From Silurus meridionalis (taxonomy: Eukaryota > Chordata > Actinopteri > Siluriformes > Siluridae): a stretch of 64,000 nucleotides of DNA. The notes under the pieces were generated by a model, which saw nothing but the letters and a program-made list of their open reading frames with translations, made no database searches and was not told the DNA's origin. Made by a program: the position numbers and the translations under genes. The stretch lies in contig NC_060906.1 in assembly GCF_014805685.1 (NCBI RefSeq), positions 10,064,846-10,128,845 of the forward strand, given 5' to 3'. Below, piece by piece: positions 11,855 through 22,930 of this stretch. Position 1 is the stretch's first letter, and every line of letters begins with the position of its first letter.

Positions 11855-13172
11855 ATGTTGCACTGGTTTGCAAATCTCATAAATCTATATTCTATTCTCA
11901 ATAGAACAAACACAAAACATATCAAATGTTTAAATTAAGGATATATTATTTTAAGGAATAAATGTAATTTTGAACTTGATGGCTGCAACAGGTCTCAAAA
12001 AGTTGGGCCAGAGCCATGTCCAAATTCAAGTACAAAAGAACAAAAAGAAGTACAAGAACAAAAGAAGTACAAACAAATCACCTAACCAAAGAACAGTTTT
12101 CAACTTTACCTCAGTACATTTTAAACAAGCTTTGGTCCAGAGAGAATGGCAACATTTCTGGATCATTTTCACACATGCCTTCTTCTTTGCCTGATAGAGA
12201 TTTAACTAACATTTGTGGATGACATGGCAAACTGTGTTCACATACAATGATTTCTGGAGGTGTTAATAAGCCCATGCAGTGATTTCCATTATAGAATATT
12301 GATTGTTTTAAATGCAGTGATGCCTGAAGTCAATTCAATTAAAATCATTTTCATTTGTATAGTGATTTTAACAATGAACATTGTGTCAAAGCAGCTTTTC
12401 ACAGATAATGTGGTGATAAAAATGTTTCTTTATAAGTAAGTTTGTCCCTGTTGAGTGAGCCGGTGGCGAACGTGGCAAGAAAAAACTCCCCGAGATGGCA
12501 TAAGGAAGAAACCTTGAGAGGAACCAGACTCAAGAGGAAACCCATCCTCATCTGGGTTGCACCGAATGTCCATTTATTGCAGAATTCAGGCAAACAATAT
12601 TTATTTTTGCACTTCTTTCAATGTTTATTTTTGTCCCTAGTACACTACGGAAATCCTAAGAGGCTATGCAATATAATATTTACAGAAATATTTTATAATT
12701 ACATAATATTAATATTCATAATATCCCGTTCAGGCCAAATTATCTCATGATCACGAGAAAACAAGAAAGAAAGAAATATTATTCTAATAATATTATAATG
12801 CAAGGCCTCTTATGACTTCTGTAAGTTTTCTCCAGATTCTTTAAAACCTTTTGGTATTATGCACTGTAAATAATAGGATCTGCCCATATTTTCGACTTTG
12901 GCTCCTTAAGATACACTGTTTATACCCATTCATCTTACTTACCTGTTGTCAATTAACCTAATTACTGTAGTTTCATTTTTGTAACACATACTTTTTCTTA
13001 ACTTTTGTTGCCATTTCCTTAACTTTTTTGAGATGTGCTGCAGCCTTTTAATTCAAAATAATTTTGTCCTTATAATGGTACACTTTTGCTATGATAGACA
13101 AAATGGTTTTCAATGTTCTATTGTGAATAAAATATCGGTTTACGAGATTTGCAAAGCAGTGCATTCTGTTCT
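11855..13172 (+). mobile_element. Degenerate Tc1/mariner-like element interrupted by a repeat
   Basis: The ends mirror each other: TTTGCAAATCTCATAAATC at 11868 and the inverted form ATATCGG...GAGATTTGCAAAG at about 13133-13156, each next to a TTCTATTGT/ACAATAGAA-type block. Inside, TTGATGGCTGCAACAGGTCT followed by AAAAAGTTGGGC (about 11978-12010) matches the body of the better preserved relative at 26708-27950. No transposase frame survives. A different interspersed repeat lies within it at about 12331-12750. Confidence 0.65.
12331..12750. repeat. Interspersed fish repeat (GAGGAACCAGACTC family)
   Basis: It starts near CATTTTCATTTGTATAGTGA and contains CCTTGAGAGGAACCAGACTC and CCCATCCTCATCTGGGTTG. 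Related copies are at about 36985-37520 and 55610-55745. I know this as a common fish repeat but cannot place it in a transposon class from sequence alone. The open frames over it are fortuitous. Confidence 0.65.
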
Positions 13173-13184
13173 GAAAAAAAAAAA

Positions 13185-13700
13185 CAGAGGTGGGAAGTAA
13201 CGGAGTACAAATACTTCGTTACTGTACTTAAGTAGATTTTTCTGGTATCAGTACTTTACTCCACTATTTATTTTTCAGACTTTTTACTTTTACTCATTAC
13301 ATTTTTACACAAATATCTGTACTTTTTACTTCTTACATTTTCAAAACAGACTCGTTACTTTAGTTTTAATCCACTGATTTGGTGAAATATTTTTTTTTAT
13401 TTTCACTGTGCGCCGATTTCAGCCGAACAACCGATTTCCTGTTACTGCGCGTTTAATCCACTGGTGTATAAAGTCCTGACTCTCACTCACCACAGAAGTA
13501 GACTAGTTTACGGCGCTAAGAATCAGCAGGCAGAAGGCAGTAAGAAGTTTGGGGTTAATGTGGATGAGACAGAGGGAGTCAGTGATGTAAACATGACTGA
13601 GAACAGACACATTCCTGATCATCATCATCTTTTCTCTGCTTGTGTTCTATATGTGGATCTTCAGCCTGGATACATTCATTAGATAACATTTTTAATTAGT
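13185..13700 (+). mobile_element. hAT-type MITE, left part
   Basis: It begins CAGAGGTGGGAAGTAACGGA and continues through the A/T-balanced GTACTTAAGTAGATTTTTCT block typical of a very abundant fish hAT-derived MITE. Inverted copies of the same end lie at 29471 and 34153. The TRT-like Tc1 at 13739 is inserted in or beside its TA-rich interior. The right end was not located. Confidence 0.7.
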
Positions 13701-13704
13701 TTTG

Positions 13705-13709
<5 letters not shown>

Positions 13710-13738
<29 letters not shown>
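13710..13738. repeat. TA microsatellite, left flank of Tc1 insertion
   Basis: A (TA)n run ends exactly where the transposon starts at 13739 and resumes at 15294. The transposon therefore inserted into a pre-existing TA tract, in keeping with TA target choice. Confidence 0.9.
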
Positions 13739-13741
<3 letters not shown>

Positions 13742-15290
13742 GGAGTGCAGAATTATTAGGCAAATGAGTATTTTGACCACATCATCCTCGTTATGCATGT
13801 TGTCTCACTCCAAGCTGTATAGGCTGGAAAGCCTACTACCAATTAAGCATATTAGGTGATGTGCATCTCTGTAATGAGAAGGGGTGTGGTCTAATGACAT
13901 CAACACCCTATATCAGGTGTGCATAATTATTAGGCAACTTCCTTTCCTTTGGCAAAATGGGTCAAAAGAAGGACTTGACAGGCTCAGAAAAGTCAAAAAT
14001 AGCGAGATATATTGCAGAGGGATGCAGCAGTCTTAAAATAGCCAAGCTTCTGAAGCGTGATCATCGAACAATCAAGCGTTTCATTCAAAATAGTCAACAG
14101 GGTCACAAGAAGCGTGTGGAAAAACCAAGGCGCAAAATAACTGCCCGTGAACTGAGAAAAGTCAAGCGTGCAGCTGCCAAGATGCCACTTGCCACCAGTT
14201 TGGCCATATTTCAGAGCTGCAACATCACTGGAGTGCCCAAAAGCACAAGGTGTGCAATACTCAGAGACATGGCCAAGGTAAGAAAGGCAGAAAGTCGACC
14301 ACCACTGAACAAGACACACAAGCTGAAACGTCAAGACTGGGCCAAGAAATATCTCAAGACTGATTTTTCTAAGGTTTTATGGACTGATGAAATGAGAGTG
14401 AGTCTTGATGGGCCAGATGGATGGGCCCGTGGCTGGATTGGTAAAGGGCAGAGAGCTCCAGTCCGACTCAGACGCCAGCAAGGTGGAGGTGGAGTACTGG
14501 TTTGGGCTGGTATCATCAAAGATGAGCTTGTGGAGCCTTTTCGGTTTGAGGATGGAGTCAAGCTGAACTCCCAGTCCTACTGCCAGTTTCTGGAAGACAC
14601 CTTCTTCAAGCAGTGGTACAGGAAGAAGTCTGCATCCTTCAAGAAAAACATGATTTTCATGCAGGACAATGCTCCATCACACACGTCCAAGTACTCCACA
14701 GCGTGGCTGGCAAGAAAGGGTATAAATGAAGAAAATCTAATGATATGGCCTCCTTGTTCACCTGATCTGAACCCCATTGAGAACCTGTGGTCCATCATCA
14801 AATGTGCGATTTACAAGGAGGAAAACAGTACACCTCTCTGAACAGTGTCTGGGAGGCTGTGGTTGCTGCTGCACGCAATGTTGATGGTGAACAGATCAAA
14901 ACACTGACAGAATCCATGGATGGCAGGCTTTTGAGTGTCCTTGCAAAGAAAGGTGGCTATATTGGTCACTGATTTGTTTTTGTTTGGTTTTGAATGTCAG
15001 AAATGTATATTTGTGAATGTTGAGATGTTATATTGGTTTCACTGGTAAAATAAATAATTGAAATGGGTATAAATTTGTTTTTGTTAAGTTGCCTAATAAT
15101 TATGCACAGTAATAGTCACCTGCACACAGATATCCCCTAAAATAGCTAAAACTAAAACTACTTCCAAAAATATTCAGCTTTGATATTAATGAGTTTTTTG
15201 TGTTCATTGAGAACATGGTGGTTGTTCAAATTAAATCCTCAAATAAAATTAATCCTCAAAAATACAACTTGCCTAATAATTCTGCACTCC

Positions 15291-15293
<3 letters not shown>
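13739..15293 (+). mobile_element. Nearly intact DD37E Tc1-like transposon with IR/DR ends
   Basis: Perfect outer ends CAGGGAGTGCAGAATTATTA (13739) and the inverted form ending GCACTCCCTG (15293) bound a 1555-bp element. Inner copies of the repeat core occur at about 13921 (CATAATTATTAGGCAA) and 15089 (TTGCCTAATAATTATGCAC). This gives the inverted-repeat/direct-repeat layout used by transposase dimers in Sleeping-Beauty-like elements. It is the youngest-looking DNA transposon in the window, with only one visible frameshift. Confidence 0.95.
13957..14972 (+). pseudogene. DD37E Tc1-like transposase, one-base frameshift
   Basis: The frame starts MGQKKDLTGSEKSKIARYIA and is open for 294 codons, then shifts at about 14820-14825, where a GGAGG run appears one G short. 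The next frame continues smoothly to a stop at 14972 (ending LLSVLAKKGGYIGH), giving about 338 residues, the family's normal size. Two helix-turn-helix motifs occupy roughly residues 1-110. Catalytic residues are Asp in LWTDEMRVS, Asp in FMQDNAPSHT and Glu in NPIENLW, with 37 residues between the last two (DD37E, as reported for the TRT group) rather than Tc1's 34. An assembly error could explain the shift. Confidence 0.9.

Positions 15294-15354
<61 letters not shown>
15294..15354. repeat. TA microsatellite, right flank
   Basis: About 30 TA units directly abut the right end of the DD37E element. Frames encoding IY repeats over it are artefacts. Confidence 0.95.
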
Positions 15355-15356
<2 letters not shown>

Positions 15357-16384
15357 TATTTTAAATAGCATGAAATGTTTTCCTTTCTTTACTTATATAT
15401 AAAATAAATAAATTAACTTCAAATAAAAATATTTTTAATCAGTAAACTTGTTTTATTTCTGAGTCTCAAATCAAACACCAAAATCCACCATGATTCTCAC
15501 AATTAACCCTCTGGGTGGTGTTTTGTGGGTTTTTCCCTCAAAATGGCGACATAAACTTAAATGACTGTATTTAATGATCGTACAGACAAAACCAATACAT
15601 CATTCAAATCTGTAAAATGTCTCTAATTTTATATATATAAGCTTCCTGACTTGACTTGAAGAGGTGCATTTTCTCCGGTATCACCTCATTAACTGTCCGT
15701 GTGGAAACATAGCAAAGGCTCCAAATGATGTCCACACGTCTCTGCACTGATATAGCCTTTATATTTAATCACATGCTGTACATATGATACATGTTTAACA
15801 CCTCCAAGCTGCCAGTTTTGGGCACCTGAGCAAGCACTTAACTCACTACTGCTCATTTAGTAAATGAGATCATTAAGAGTCGCTCGGGATAAACACTTCC
15901 AATAGGAAGTGGCTATATCTCGCTACCTTTTTCTCTCTATTTTCTCTATCTAATTCTCTCTGTGTCTCTTTTAGTAAATGTCTCTGTCTCACTGTATATC
16001 TCTCTCTCTTGCTGTCTCTCTATTTGTTTCTCACTCTTTCTAAAGCTGTGTCTCTGTCTTTCCTGCTTATTTACATGTCTAACAAAGTTTTGAGTTTTAA
16101 AGTAATGCCATTCTTACCTCTAGTTTCATATTGAACATTATAAGAAGTTTTTAAAAACAGAACAATGAAAGATCATTAAAATTGGTTGCTGGTAAATCAT
16201 GGTATATCAGTGGTGCAGGTGTTGGAGATGTGGTTCTTGTACCTGAGTCACTTCTCATACACTTCGAGTTACTGAGAGAATGTACAGGAAGGAGAAGTTT
16301 TGACCCTCTACCATCATGATCTAAGAGAAAACACTGGTCTCCTAACTATAGAAAAGCCAAGAGTCCAATAAGCAAAGGCTTGTT
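15355..16384. other. Non-coding stretch with CT-rich low complexity
   Basis: No recognised gene. A pyrimidine-rich tract with repeated TCTCTCT, TCTCTAT and similar words spans about 15930-16060. Confidence 0.5.
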
Positions 16385-16470
16385 TGCTTCTCCTGTGTTG
16401 GTGTAATGGTCAGTGAAGTGGTCGCTGCTATTTGACTCACCCGGTTCGGTTCCTACTGCTTAGCTTTCCT
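16385..16470 (+). repeat. tRNA-like module (SINE head) 1
   Basis: GTTGGTGTAATGGTCAGTG resembles an A box and CGGTTCGGTTCC, about 40 bases later, resembles a B box of an RNA polymerase III promoter. It is probably the head of a tRNA-derived SINE or a decayed tRNA-like unit. It cannot be a functional tRNA because no acceptor stem pairs. Confidence 0.5.
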
Positions 16471-16534
16471 TTAAATTGTTTAAAAAGTTTTAAAAAAGAA
16501 CCAAAAAAAAGGTCCTAAAAATCAGGTTCTTGCA

Positions 16535-16745
16535 GGAGATCCTGTGGCTCAGTTGGAAGCGCTTTACCTCTGGGTTGAGAGGTTGCTGGTTCAAACCCCG
16601 GCCCGGGCTCAAAGTTAAGAGTGTGGAAGGTTCCGGTGACCATAGTGAGGAAGGTGTCAGAAATGGCTGCTTGGAAGGTTGGATGTGGTTTCGGAGGGCG
16701 TATCCTGAAGCAGGGGGGCAATATCCGGGCATCATATGTCTGAGT
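16535..16745 (+). repeat. tRNA-derived SINE-like module 2
   Basis: TGGCTCAGTTGG matches the A-box consensus exactly and GGTTCAAACCCC is a good B box 39 bases downstream. The remaining 150 bases are an unrelated body ending near GGGCATCATATGTC. Its tRNA part is similar to the minus-strand module at 16935-16990, which suggests a common origin. Confidence 0.6.
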
Positions 16746-16899
16746 AGCTGAAAACAGGGGGTTATGAAGCAAAGACGTTCAAAAAAGTATCAATTTAGTT
16801 TTGTATATATAGGGAAAAATTCTGCCAAAAACCTATCACCCTCACTTTATCTGAGGCTGTGAAGCAGCCAGTATTTACAGCCTTTGTTTAGGGCCAACT

Positions 16900-17815
16900 A
16901 CCTCATTGCTCACCAGACACTACTTTCCACACAGCTTGGGGACAAGCCAGATTCAAACCAGCAACCTCTGAGCTCAGAGGCAAGGCTTTTATCACAAAGC
17001 CATCAAGTACCACAACGCACCTTCTTTTTTTGGGGGGTTTATCGTTTGTTTCAGGCTTCAAGGCAAGAAATTCAGACCAGACAGAAACACAGAAAGCAGG
17101 ATTCGAACGCTGAACCCCACCAACAGCGAAATACCCGTCTTAACCCACTGAACCATCGGGAAGGACCGGCTGCGACGATTGTTTAGAGCAGGTCTATCTT
17201 TTCTTTCAAACCATCAACACAAGAATATAATGCTAAAGACAGACATAGGAAGCAAACCCATATTGTGACTAGCAGGGACAAAGCAGGATTCGAACCCTGA
17301 TTCACACCATTAGCGAGGCACCAGCATTAACCCACTGAACTATCAGGAAGGACAAGCAGGGAAGCTTGTTTAGAGCAGGTCTATCTTTCTTTTTAAGCCA
17401 TCAAAACAAGAATATGAAGATGTAGGAATCAGAAATTTAACCTACCTCATGACTAGCAGACAGAAAGCCAGGTTTGAACCCTGACCACCAACATTAGCAA
17501 AGTACCAGCCTTAACCCACTAAGCCATCAGGAAAAAAAACAGGATGGGAAGCTTGATTAGAGCAGGTCTATCTTTCTTTTCAAACCATCTACACAAGAAT
17601 TAAAGGCTAAAGAAAGACATAGGAAGCGATTACAGATGTAAGTAGCACAAGTTGAACCCACATTGTAAATAACAGGTAGAAAGCAGGATTTGAACCCTGA
17701 TCCCCACCACCAGCGAGATACCAACCTTAACCCACTGAACCATTGGTGAGGACAGGCTAGGATTTAGTGAGGACAGGCTTATTTAGAGCAGGTCTATCTT
17801 TCTTTTCAACCCATT
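16900..17815 (-). repeat. Tandem array of 187-bp tRNA-like units
   Basis: Four units repeat with landmarks GAGCAGGTCTATCTTTCTTT at 17186, 17373, 17560 and 17786 (spacing 187, 187, 226). Each contains, on the minus strand, an A-box-like AGTTCAGTGGGTTAA-type block and a B-box-like GGGTTCGAATCC-type block. The B-box positions are about 17100, 17287, 17472 and 17688. A fifth, more divergent tRNA-like unit is at 16935-16990. The last interval has about 39 extra bases. It looks like a SINE-like or tRNA-like sequence amplified in tandem, not a set of real tRNA genes. Confidence 0.75.
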
Positions 17816-17924
17816 AAAAACTAAAATATATCGCTATAGAAAAATGTAGGAAGTGAATCCTCATTTATTCCAGTATTGTGTACTGCTACCAGGACCCATT
17901 TTTAAAGATAAGACGCATTTCTTT

Positions 17925-18508
17925 TAGGAGCCAAGGCCTATGTTTTAGAGGTGGTTGTTGATCATACGATTGTCCACAAGGGGGCAACCTATACTCTTTT
18001 AAATCATGATAAACGACTAGGAAAAAATGATTATTATTATTTTTGGTGCGGTCAGATATTCTGACTGATCATTTTTATGCTAAAATGAACTATTGTATCC
18101 TATAGGAATAGTCTCTTACAGGATGACACCCACCAGGATGACAGAGTCATTAGAATTCTGTATGGTTTGATAAATATCAAGATAATCACATGACAGTGGT
18201 GGGTGGTGCATTTCACACCTAGGCTTTTAATGGCGTCCTACCTGAATTAATCCACGTCTGAATACCATCATAATGATAACATGGCTGCACTACCTGCATA
18301 CATCATCTCTAGTAGAACCATCAATATTAACCTTATAAAATGACCCACATTTTTTGTGCAAATTCTACTAGAAAGAGAAAGTGTAAATGGTTCATTAAAA
18401 AGGTTAAGAATTGCTTTGAACTGAAGTCCAAATTTACTTGAAGTTTGTACTTTTTTTTTTTTTAATCTCTGACCAATTAAATTTTCTCTCCTCGGTCAGT
18501 CATTTTTA

Positions 18509-18548
<40 letters not shown>

Positions 18549-19640
18549 CAGCTTTTAAAGCCGCACAAATAAATTTGAGCTTGTGGAGTTTGCTACAGAC
18601 ATGCTTTTGTGAGTTCTGACTAGTGCACTCTCTAACCATCCAATCAAAGGACATGAAAATGCTGACGTTACTGTATGCCAGCAAGATGTCCCCAGTGCCA
18701 CCAACTCGAACTCTGATTGGTTAAAGCTACAGCTTCATTTACTGAACATTCACTGTACACTGTATTTTACGCTACAGGGCCAGCACTTTTGATTCTAAAT
18801 TCCTCACTGCAGATTACTTAATGGCTGTAATCTGATTGGATAGAAACTCGATTGTAAACTTTAATGTAGTTTCGATGTTCCAAGGAAAAAACACTATGAA
18901 GTGAAGAGAATAGATTATTGGGAATTCTTACAGAATGCTTTAAGTGTGCTAAACTAACATATACCAGATTACTCGTGCTTCACTCCTTTTGACTGTGTAC
19001 ACAATCACCAATCACCCACAAACTGCAAAGAGCCCACAAAGCCGTAGCTGACAATGAGGTGAAACTGCAAAACGAGGACAAAATCTCTAAAGCAAGTGCA
19101 TATCTTCGAAATGGACGAATCAGTAAACAGGCACAAACTAGACAAAGCTAATTCAATAAAATGTCAAAATGGTCTAAGAAACCTAAAGCCAGAAAGCAAA
19201 ATAGATTAATACAACATCTGTATGCTGTGCGTTGATGTTTTTAACCTGTAAAACATATATTTTTGTTTCTGCTGTTTTTATGTGTATGTTAATTTCAATT
19301 TAGGACTGGCTACACCTTGAAAATCAAACAGAAAAAAATCTAAATGACAAACAAGGCAAACTTGGTTTATTTATTCTTGTTATTATTATTTATTTAGAAA
19401 TATGTATTTTTTTTTTTACTCTGTTGCAATATGCAAAAATACAATAAAATACAACCACTATGTCAGAAAACACGCTGGTATTGTTTTGTTTGCATAACCT
19501 TCTGTTCCACATCCCCTCGTCCCGCAAAATCTCAGCAGTGTTTCCTTTTTCTTTATGGACATGTGTAAATTAAAAGAGTGATTTATTAAGCTGGTTGCTT
19601 CTGTTCCAGTGTTCATGAACAGTAGGCAGGAGGCAGTTTT
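17925..19640. repeat. Old local repeat, copy alpha
   Basis: Ordered blocks match copy beta further right. 17940-18030 (GTCCACAAGGGGGCAAC) matches 26330-26400; 18815-18870 (AATCTGATTGGATAGAAACT) matches 26640-26675; 18945-19190 (ATATACCAGATTAC, CCAATCACCCACAAA) matches 28170-28405 plus 29475-29520; 19300-19360 (AGGACTGGCTACA) matches 29600-29645; 19440-19600 matches 30050-30200. The segment is non-coding. It shows an ancient duplication whose second copy later gained insertions. Confidence 0.7.
18509..18546. repeat. AAT/TAA microsatellite
   Basis: About 12 TAA units. The minus-strand poly-leucine frame over it is not a gene. Confidence 0.9.
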
Positions 19641-19744
19641 ATTAAATAGTTTGAGATAAAAAATAAATAAAGATTGTATGTTAATTCACATCAATTATTG
19701 ATGTTTTTTTTTTATTGTAAAAGTTCTTAAATGTTAAGTCGAGA

Positions 19745-20735
19745 CACCTTGAACCACCAAATTCCTTGGTGTTCATCTGGCGGATAACCTCATCTGATCC
19801 CTCAACATCAGCTCCATCACCAAGAAAGCCCAGCAGCATCTCTACTTCTGAGAAGGCTGAGGAAAGCTCATCTCCCTCCCCCCATCCTGACCATGTTCTA
19901 CAGAGGGACCATTGAGAGCATCCCGAGCAGCTGCATCACTGCCTGGTTTGGGAACTGCACCATCTCTGATCGCAAGACCCTACAGAGGATAGTGAGGACA
20001 GCTGAGAAGATCATCAGAGTCTCTCTCCCCTCCATCATTGACATTTACACCACACGCTGCATCCAAAGCCAACAGCATTGTGGACGATCCCACACACACC
20101 TGTCACACACACACTCTTCACCCTCCTGCCATCAGGAAAGCGATTCCGAAGCATTCGGGCCTCACATCCAGACTGTGTAACAACTTTTTCCCACAAGCCA
20201 TCAGGCTCCTGGAACTCACAAACACACACGCACACGCACTCACTGAACTGTGTGTTACCGAACTGTACAACCTGAACTTAACACACACTCATTACTCATC
20301 TCAATCCATTCCACCACCATTTATTTATTATTATTATTTATATTTAACCTTATTACACTGTTTACATGCTGTTTTTTGCACCTCTCGACTGCTGCTACTG
20401 CTGTTTTTTTGCACTGCATTGTGTTTGTTTACATTTACTCTCAGTTATAGTCTTTATAGTCCTCTTTGCACAGTACTGTATATTTAGAGTATATAGTAGT
20501 TTTACTGGTCGGCGCTTTCTTGTGTTATGTGTATTGTCTTGTGTTGTCTGTCTGTACTGGTTTTCGTCTGCACTGTTTGCACTCGATGCACTTTATGTTA
20601 CTTTATGTTGTGTGTTGTAGCTCTATGTTGTTTAGTGTAGCACCAGGGTTCTGGAGAAACGTCTCGTTTTTACTGTGTACTGTGTACCACTGTGTATAGT
20701 AGAAATTGCAATAAAAGCCTCTTGATGTGACTTGA
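19745..20735 (+). mobile_element. Rex1/L2-like LINE, 3' end with long 3' UTR
   Basis: The segment holds the last part of a reverse transcriptase frame, then a 500-bp 3' UTR rich in TTTGCAC and TGTGTTGT words. It ends in GCAATAAAAGCCTCTTGATG and a TGACTTGA end, as in a common fish LINE. It is 5' truncated at about 19745. Plus-strand frames in the 3' UTR are fortuitous. Confidence 0.75.
19893..20225 (+). pseudogene. LINE reverse transcriptase C-terminal fragment
   Basis: The frame from 19893 reads SCITAWFGNCTISDRKTLQR and IVRTAEKIIRVSLPSIIDIY, a signature of fish Rex1/Babar- and L2-like reverse transcriptases downstream of the catalytic palm. It shifts at about 20065; the continuation (HTLFTLLPSGKRFRSIRASH) is in another frame to about 20225. 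Inactive. Confidence 0.8.
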
Positions 20736-21833
20736 TATTTGGTAGATTCTACTGCTATTTGATATTTCTTGATGCAGTGGAACCCGGTTATCTCGACCTC
20801 GGTTAACTCGACAACCCTATTAAGTCGACGTTTTTGAAGTGGAACCGCCAAATTCTCGCTTTGTCTAAGCATTTTTTAATCGGTTATGTTGATTTTTTAT
20901 GTCGCCGAACCCTAATATCATGAGCACAAGGGTGGGCAAATTTGCCACTTAACGTCGGTTATGTCAGGAATCCCCCTGCCACGCCCCCTTCGGCGGCGGC
21001 ATTCCCCGAAGCACCATGCTTCTTCTCCCGTGCGCTCCTCGCAGTCATGCTGATCACACACACCTGACTCTCATTCACTCACTCATCCCATCTCCTATTT
21101 TAGCCCCTCACCTCCACACACTCGCGGTCCGTTATTGTTTGTGCATGATCGTATGCACTCAAAAAAAAAATAGACTTTGGATTAACTTAAAAAAATCATG
21201 GAAAGTATTTCCACATGATTACATTTCTTATTTTAAACACAAAGCAATCATTTTCAGCCAACTTGTAACACTTAAGTTGGTTCAACTTAATTTTTTAGTC
21301 TCCATTATACTTATTTGCAAAGTTTCCTTCCAACTTTATTTGCTTTAGCTGGGTTAACACAATTTATTGGTGTTGATTCGTTGACTTTTTTATTCATGTT
21401 TAGTTATACTTAATTTATTTGGGATGATCTAACTCAATTGTATTAAGTAATTAAAACTACAGTTAAACAAGTTGGCCAAACAAAATTAGGTAATGCTAAA
21501 AGAAAGCCATTGAATCACATGGAAATACTTTCCATGATTAATTTAAGTACATTCTAAGTAAAGTATTGCATTTGAATTTACATTAAAAGTTTGAAGAACA
21601 AAATCTACTTGGTGTTAAGTGTAGAAATATGAACACAAAACCACTGGTCATCAAGTTTAATTAACAAAGGGCAATGATTCACATAAGTGCACACCATTCT
21701 TTGCACAAAGTTGTTGGTTTTGTAACATTTTTACATTACAAATTTCTTGAAAACATGAAACATAGTACATTTAAAAAAAAAAAAATAATAATAAATTATT
21801 TTATTTTTATAACTATATGTATGAACCATAGTA

Positions 21834-22708
21834 CAGTGGAACCCGGTTATGTCGATGTCCTAGGGGGTCGCTAAAAAGCATCGAGGTAACCGATGATCGA
21901 GATAAACGAAAATCAATATGGCGGAAATATATTAACGTGCTTGAAATTTCTTTATGTACATGATGTGTGTTAATAAATGAGAATGTGCATGCACGTGTTT
22001 TTGGAGGGTTTTTACACAACAGCGTTGCCGCGATTTGTTTGATGAAGGCATGTTATAAAAATACATACAGTACATGTTTATCTGTCAGGAATCCACCTGC
22101 CACGCCCCCTTCGGCGCCCCTTCAGCGTGTCAGGTGCTTCCTCGGCCGCTTTCTCTGAAGCTCCCGGCTTCAATCGTGCACATATGCTGCTCGTTTATCA
22201 TCACCAGCTCCTATTTAAACTTCCACACTCTCACCGTCCGTTATTGTTGGTATATGTTGGTTCACGGCGGTCGTTGTTATCGCTAATGCGTATCCCGGTA
22301 CGTGCCTTCCCACCGGCACTCTCTCAACGGCTGCGCTTTTCTCCTACCAAGCGCGGCTTTCGCCTCCCGTTCATCGCATAACATTTAACAACAAAAGGCA
22401 TATGTGCACTAACTAACAGCAGAGATTCACGAGTATACAATACAACACCTGTAGCAGCTGTAAGGCTTGATTTTTCCGCCATTTTCGCGAGTTCTTCTGC
22501 GGCTGCACAGTGCCGATCGAGATAACTGACGTTAAATGGCAAATTTTCCCCCCTTATGCTCGAGATATCAGGGTTCGGCGACATAAAAAAGTCGACATAA
22601 CCGATAAAAAATGCTAAGACAAAGCGAGAATATGGCGGTTCCACTTCAAAAACGTCGACTTAATAGGGTTGTCGAGTTAACCGAGGTCGAGATAAGTGGG
22701 TTCCACTG
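21834..22708 (-). mobile_element. Pogo-like MITE B, opposite orientation
   Basis: Ends CAGTGGAACCCGGTTATGTC (21834) and the inverted TCGAGATAAGTGGGTTCCACTG (22708 end) are each bordered by TA, the duplicated target of pogo/Tc1 elements. Its left arm equals the right arm of MITE A and its right arm equals the left arm of A, so it lies reversed relative to A. An LTR fragment has inserted in it at 22083-22383. Confidence 0.8.
22083..22383 (+). repeat. Second LTR fragment of the same family inside MITE B
   Basis: It starts TGTCAGGAATCCACCTGCCA, like the LTR at 20962, and shares about 200 bp (including CCGTTATTGTTGG). After GCGTATCCCGGTACGT it diverges and seems to end at GCATAACA (22383). It is shorter than the first LTR, so an internal deletion or a subfamily difference is likely. 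Confidence 0.6.
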
Positions 22709-22930
22709 TACTTGGTATTGTTTCAACTTAAAATTGTTTTAAAGCAAACCACTATAAAATTATCAAATCTGAAAAAAGAAATACTGCATGTAAAAAAACA
22801 TTTTATTTTTTAAATGTTTTATAGCACCCCACCTCAAATAATTAGACCTGTCCCATAAAATGTCAGTGACCTTAAACCTTTAACAAAGGAATGATTGAAT
22901 ATTATTCACTTTACTTGAAGTGGACAATCT

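Noticed and set aside
12442..12750. 102-codon plus-strand frame
   Set aside because: Lies on the GAGGAACCAGACTC repeat, copies of which share the DNA but not the frame.
16385..17815. Functional tRNA genes
   Set aside because: A- and B-box-like words are present, but acceptor and anticodon stems do not pair and no terminator follows in place.
20038..20487. 149-codon plus-strand frame
   Set aside because: Its start overlaps the frameshifted LINE reverse transcriptase, but the rest is the LINE 3' UTR.
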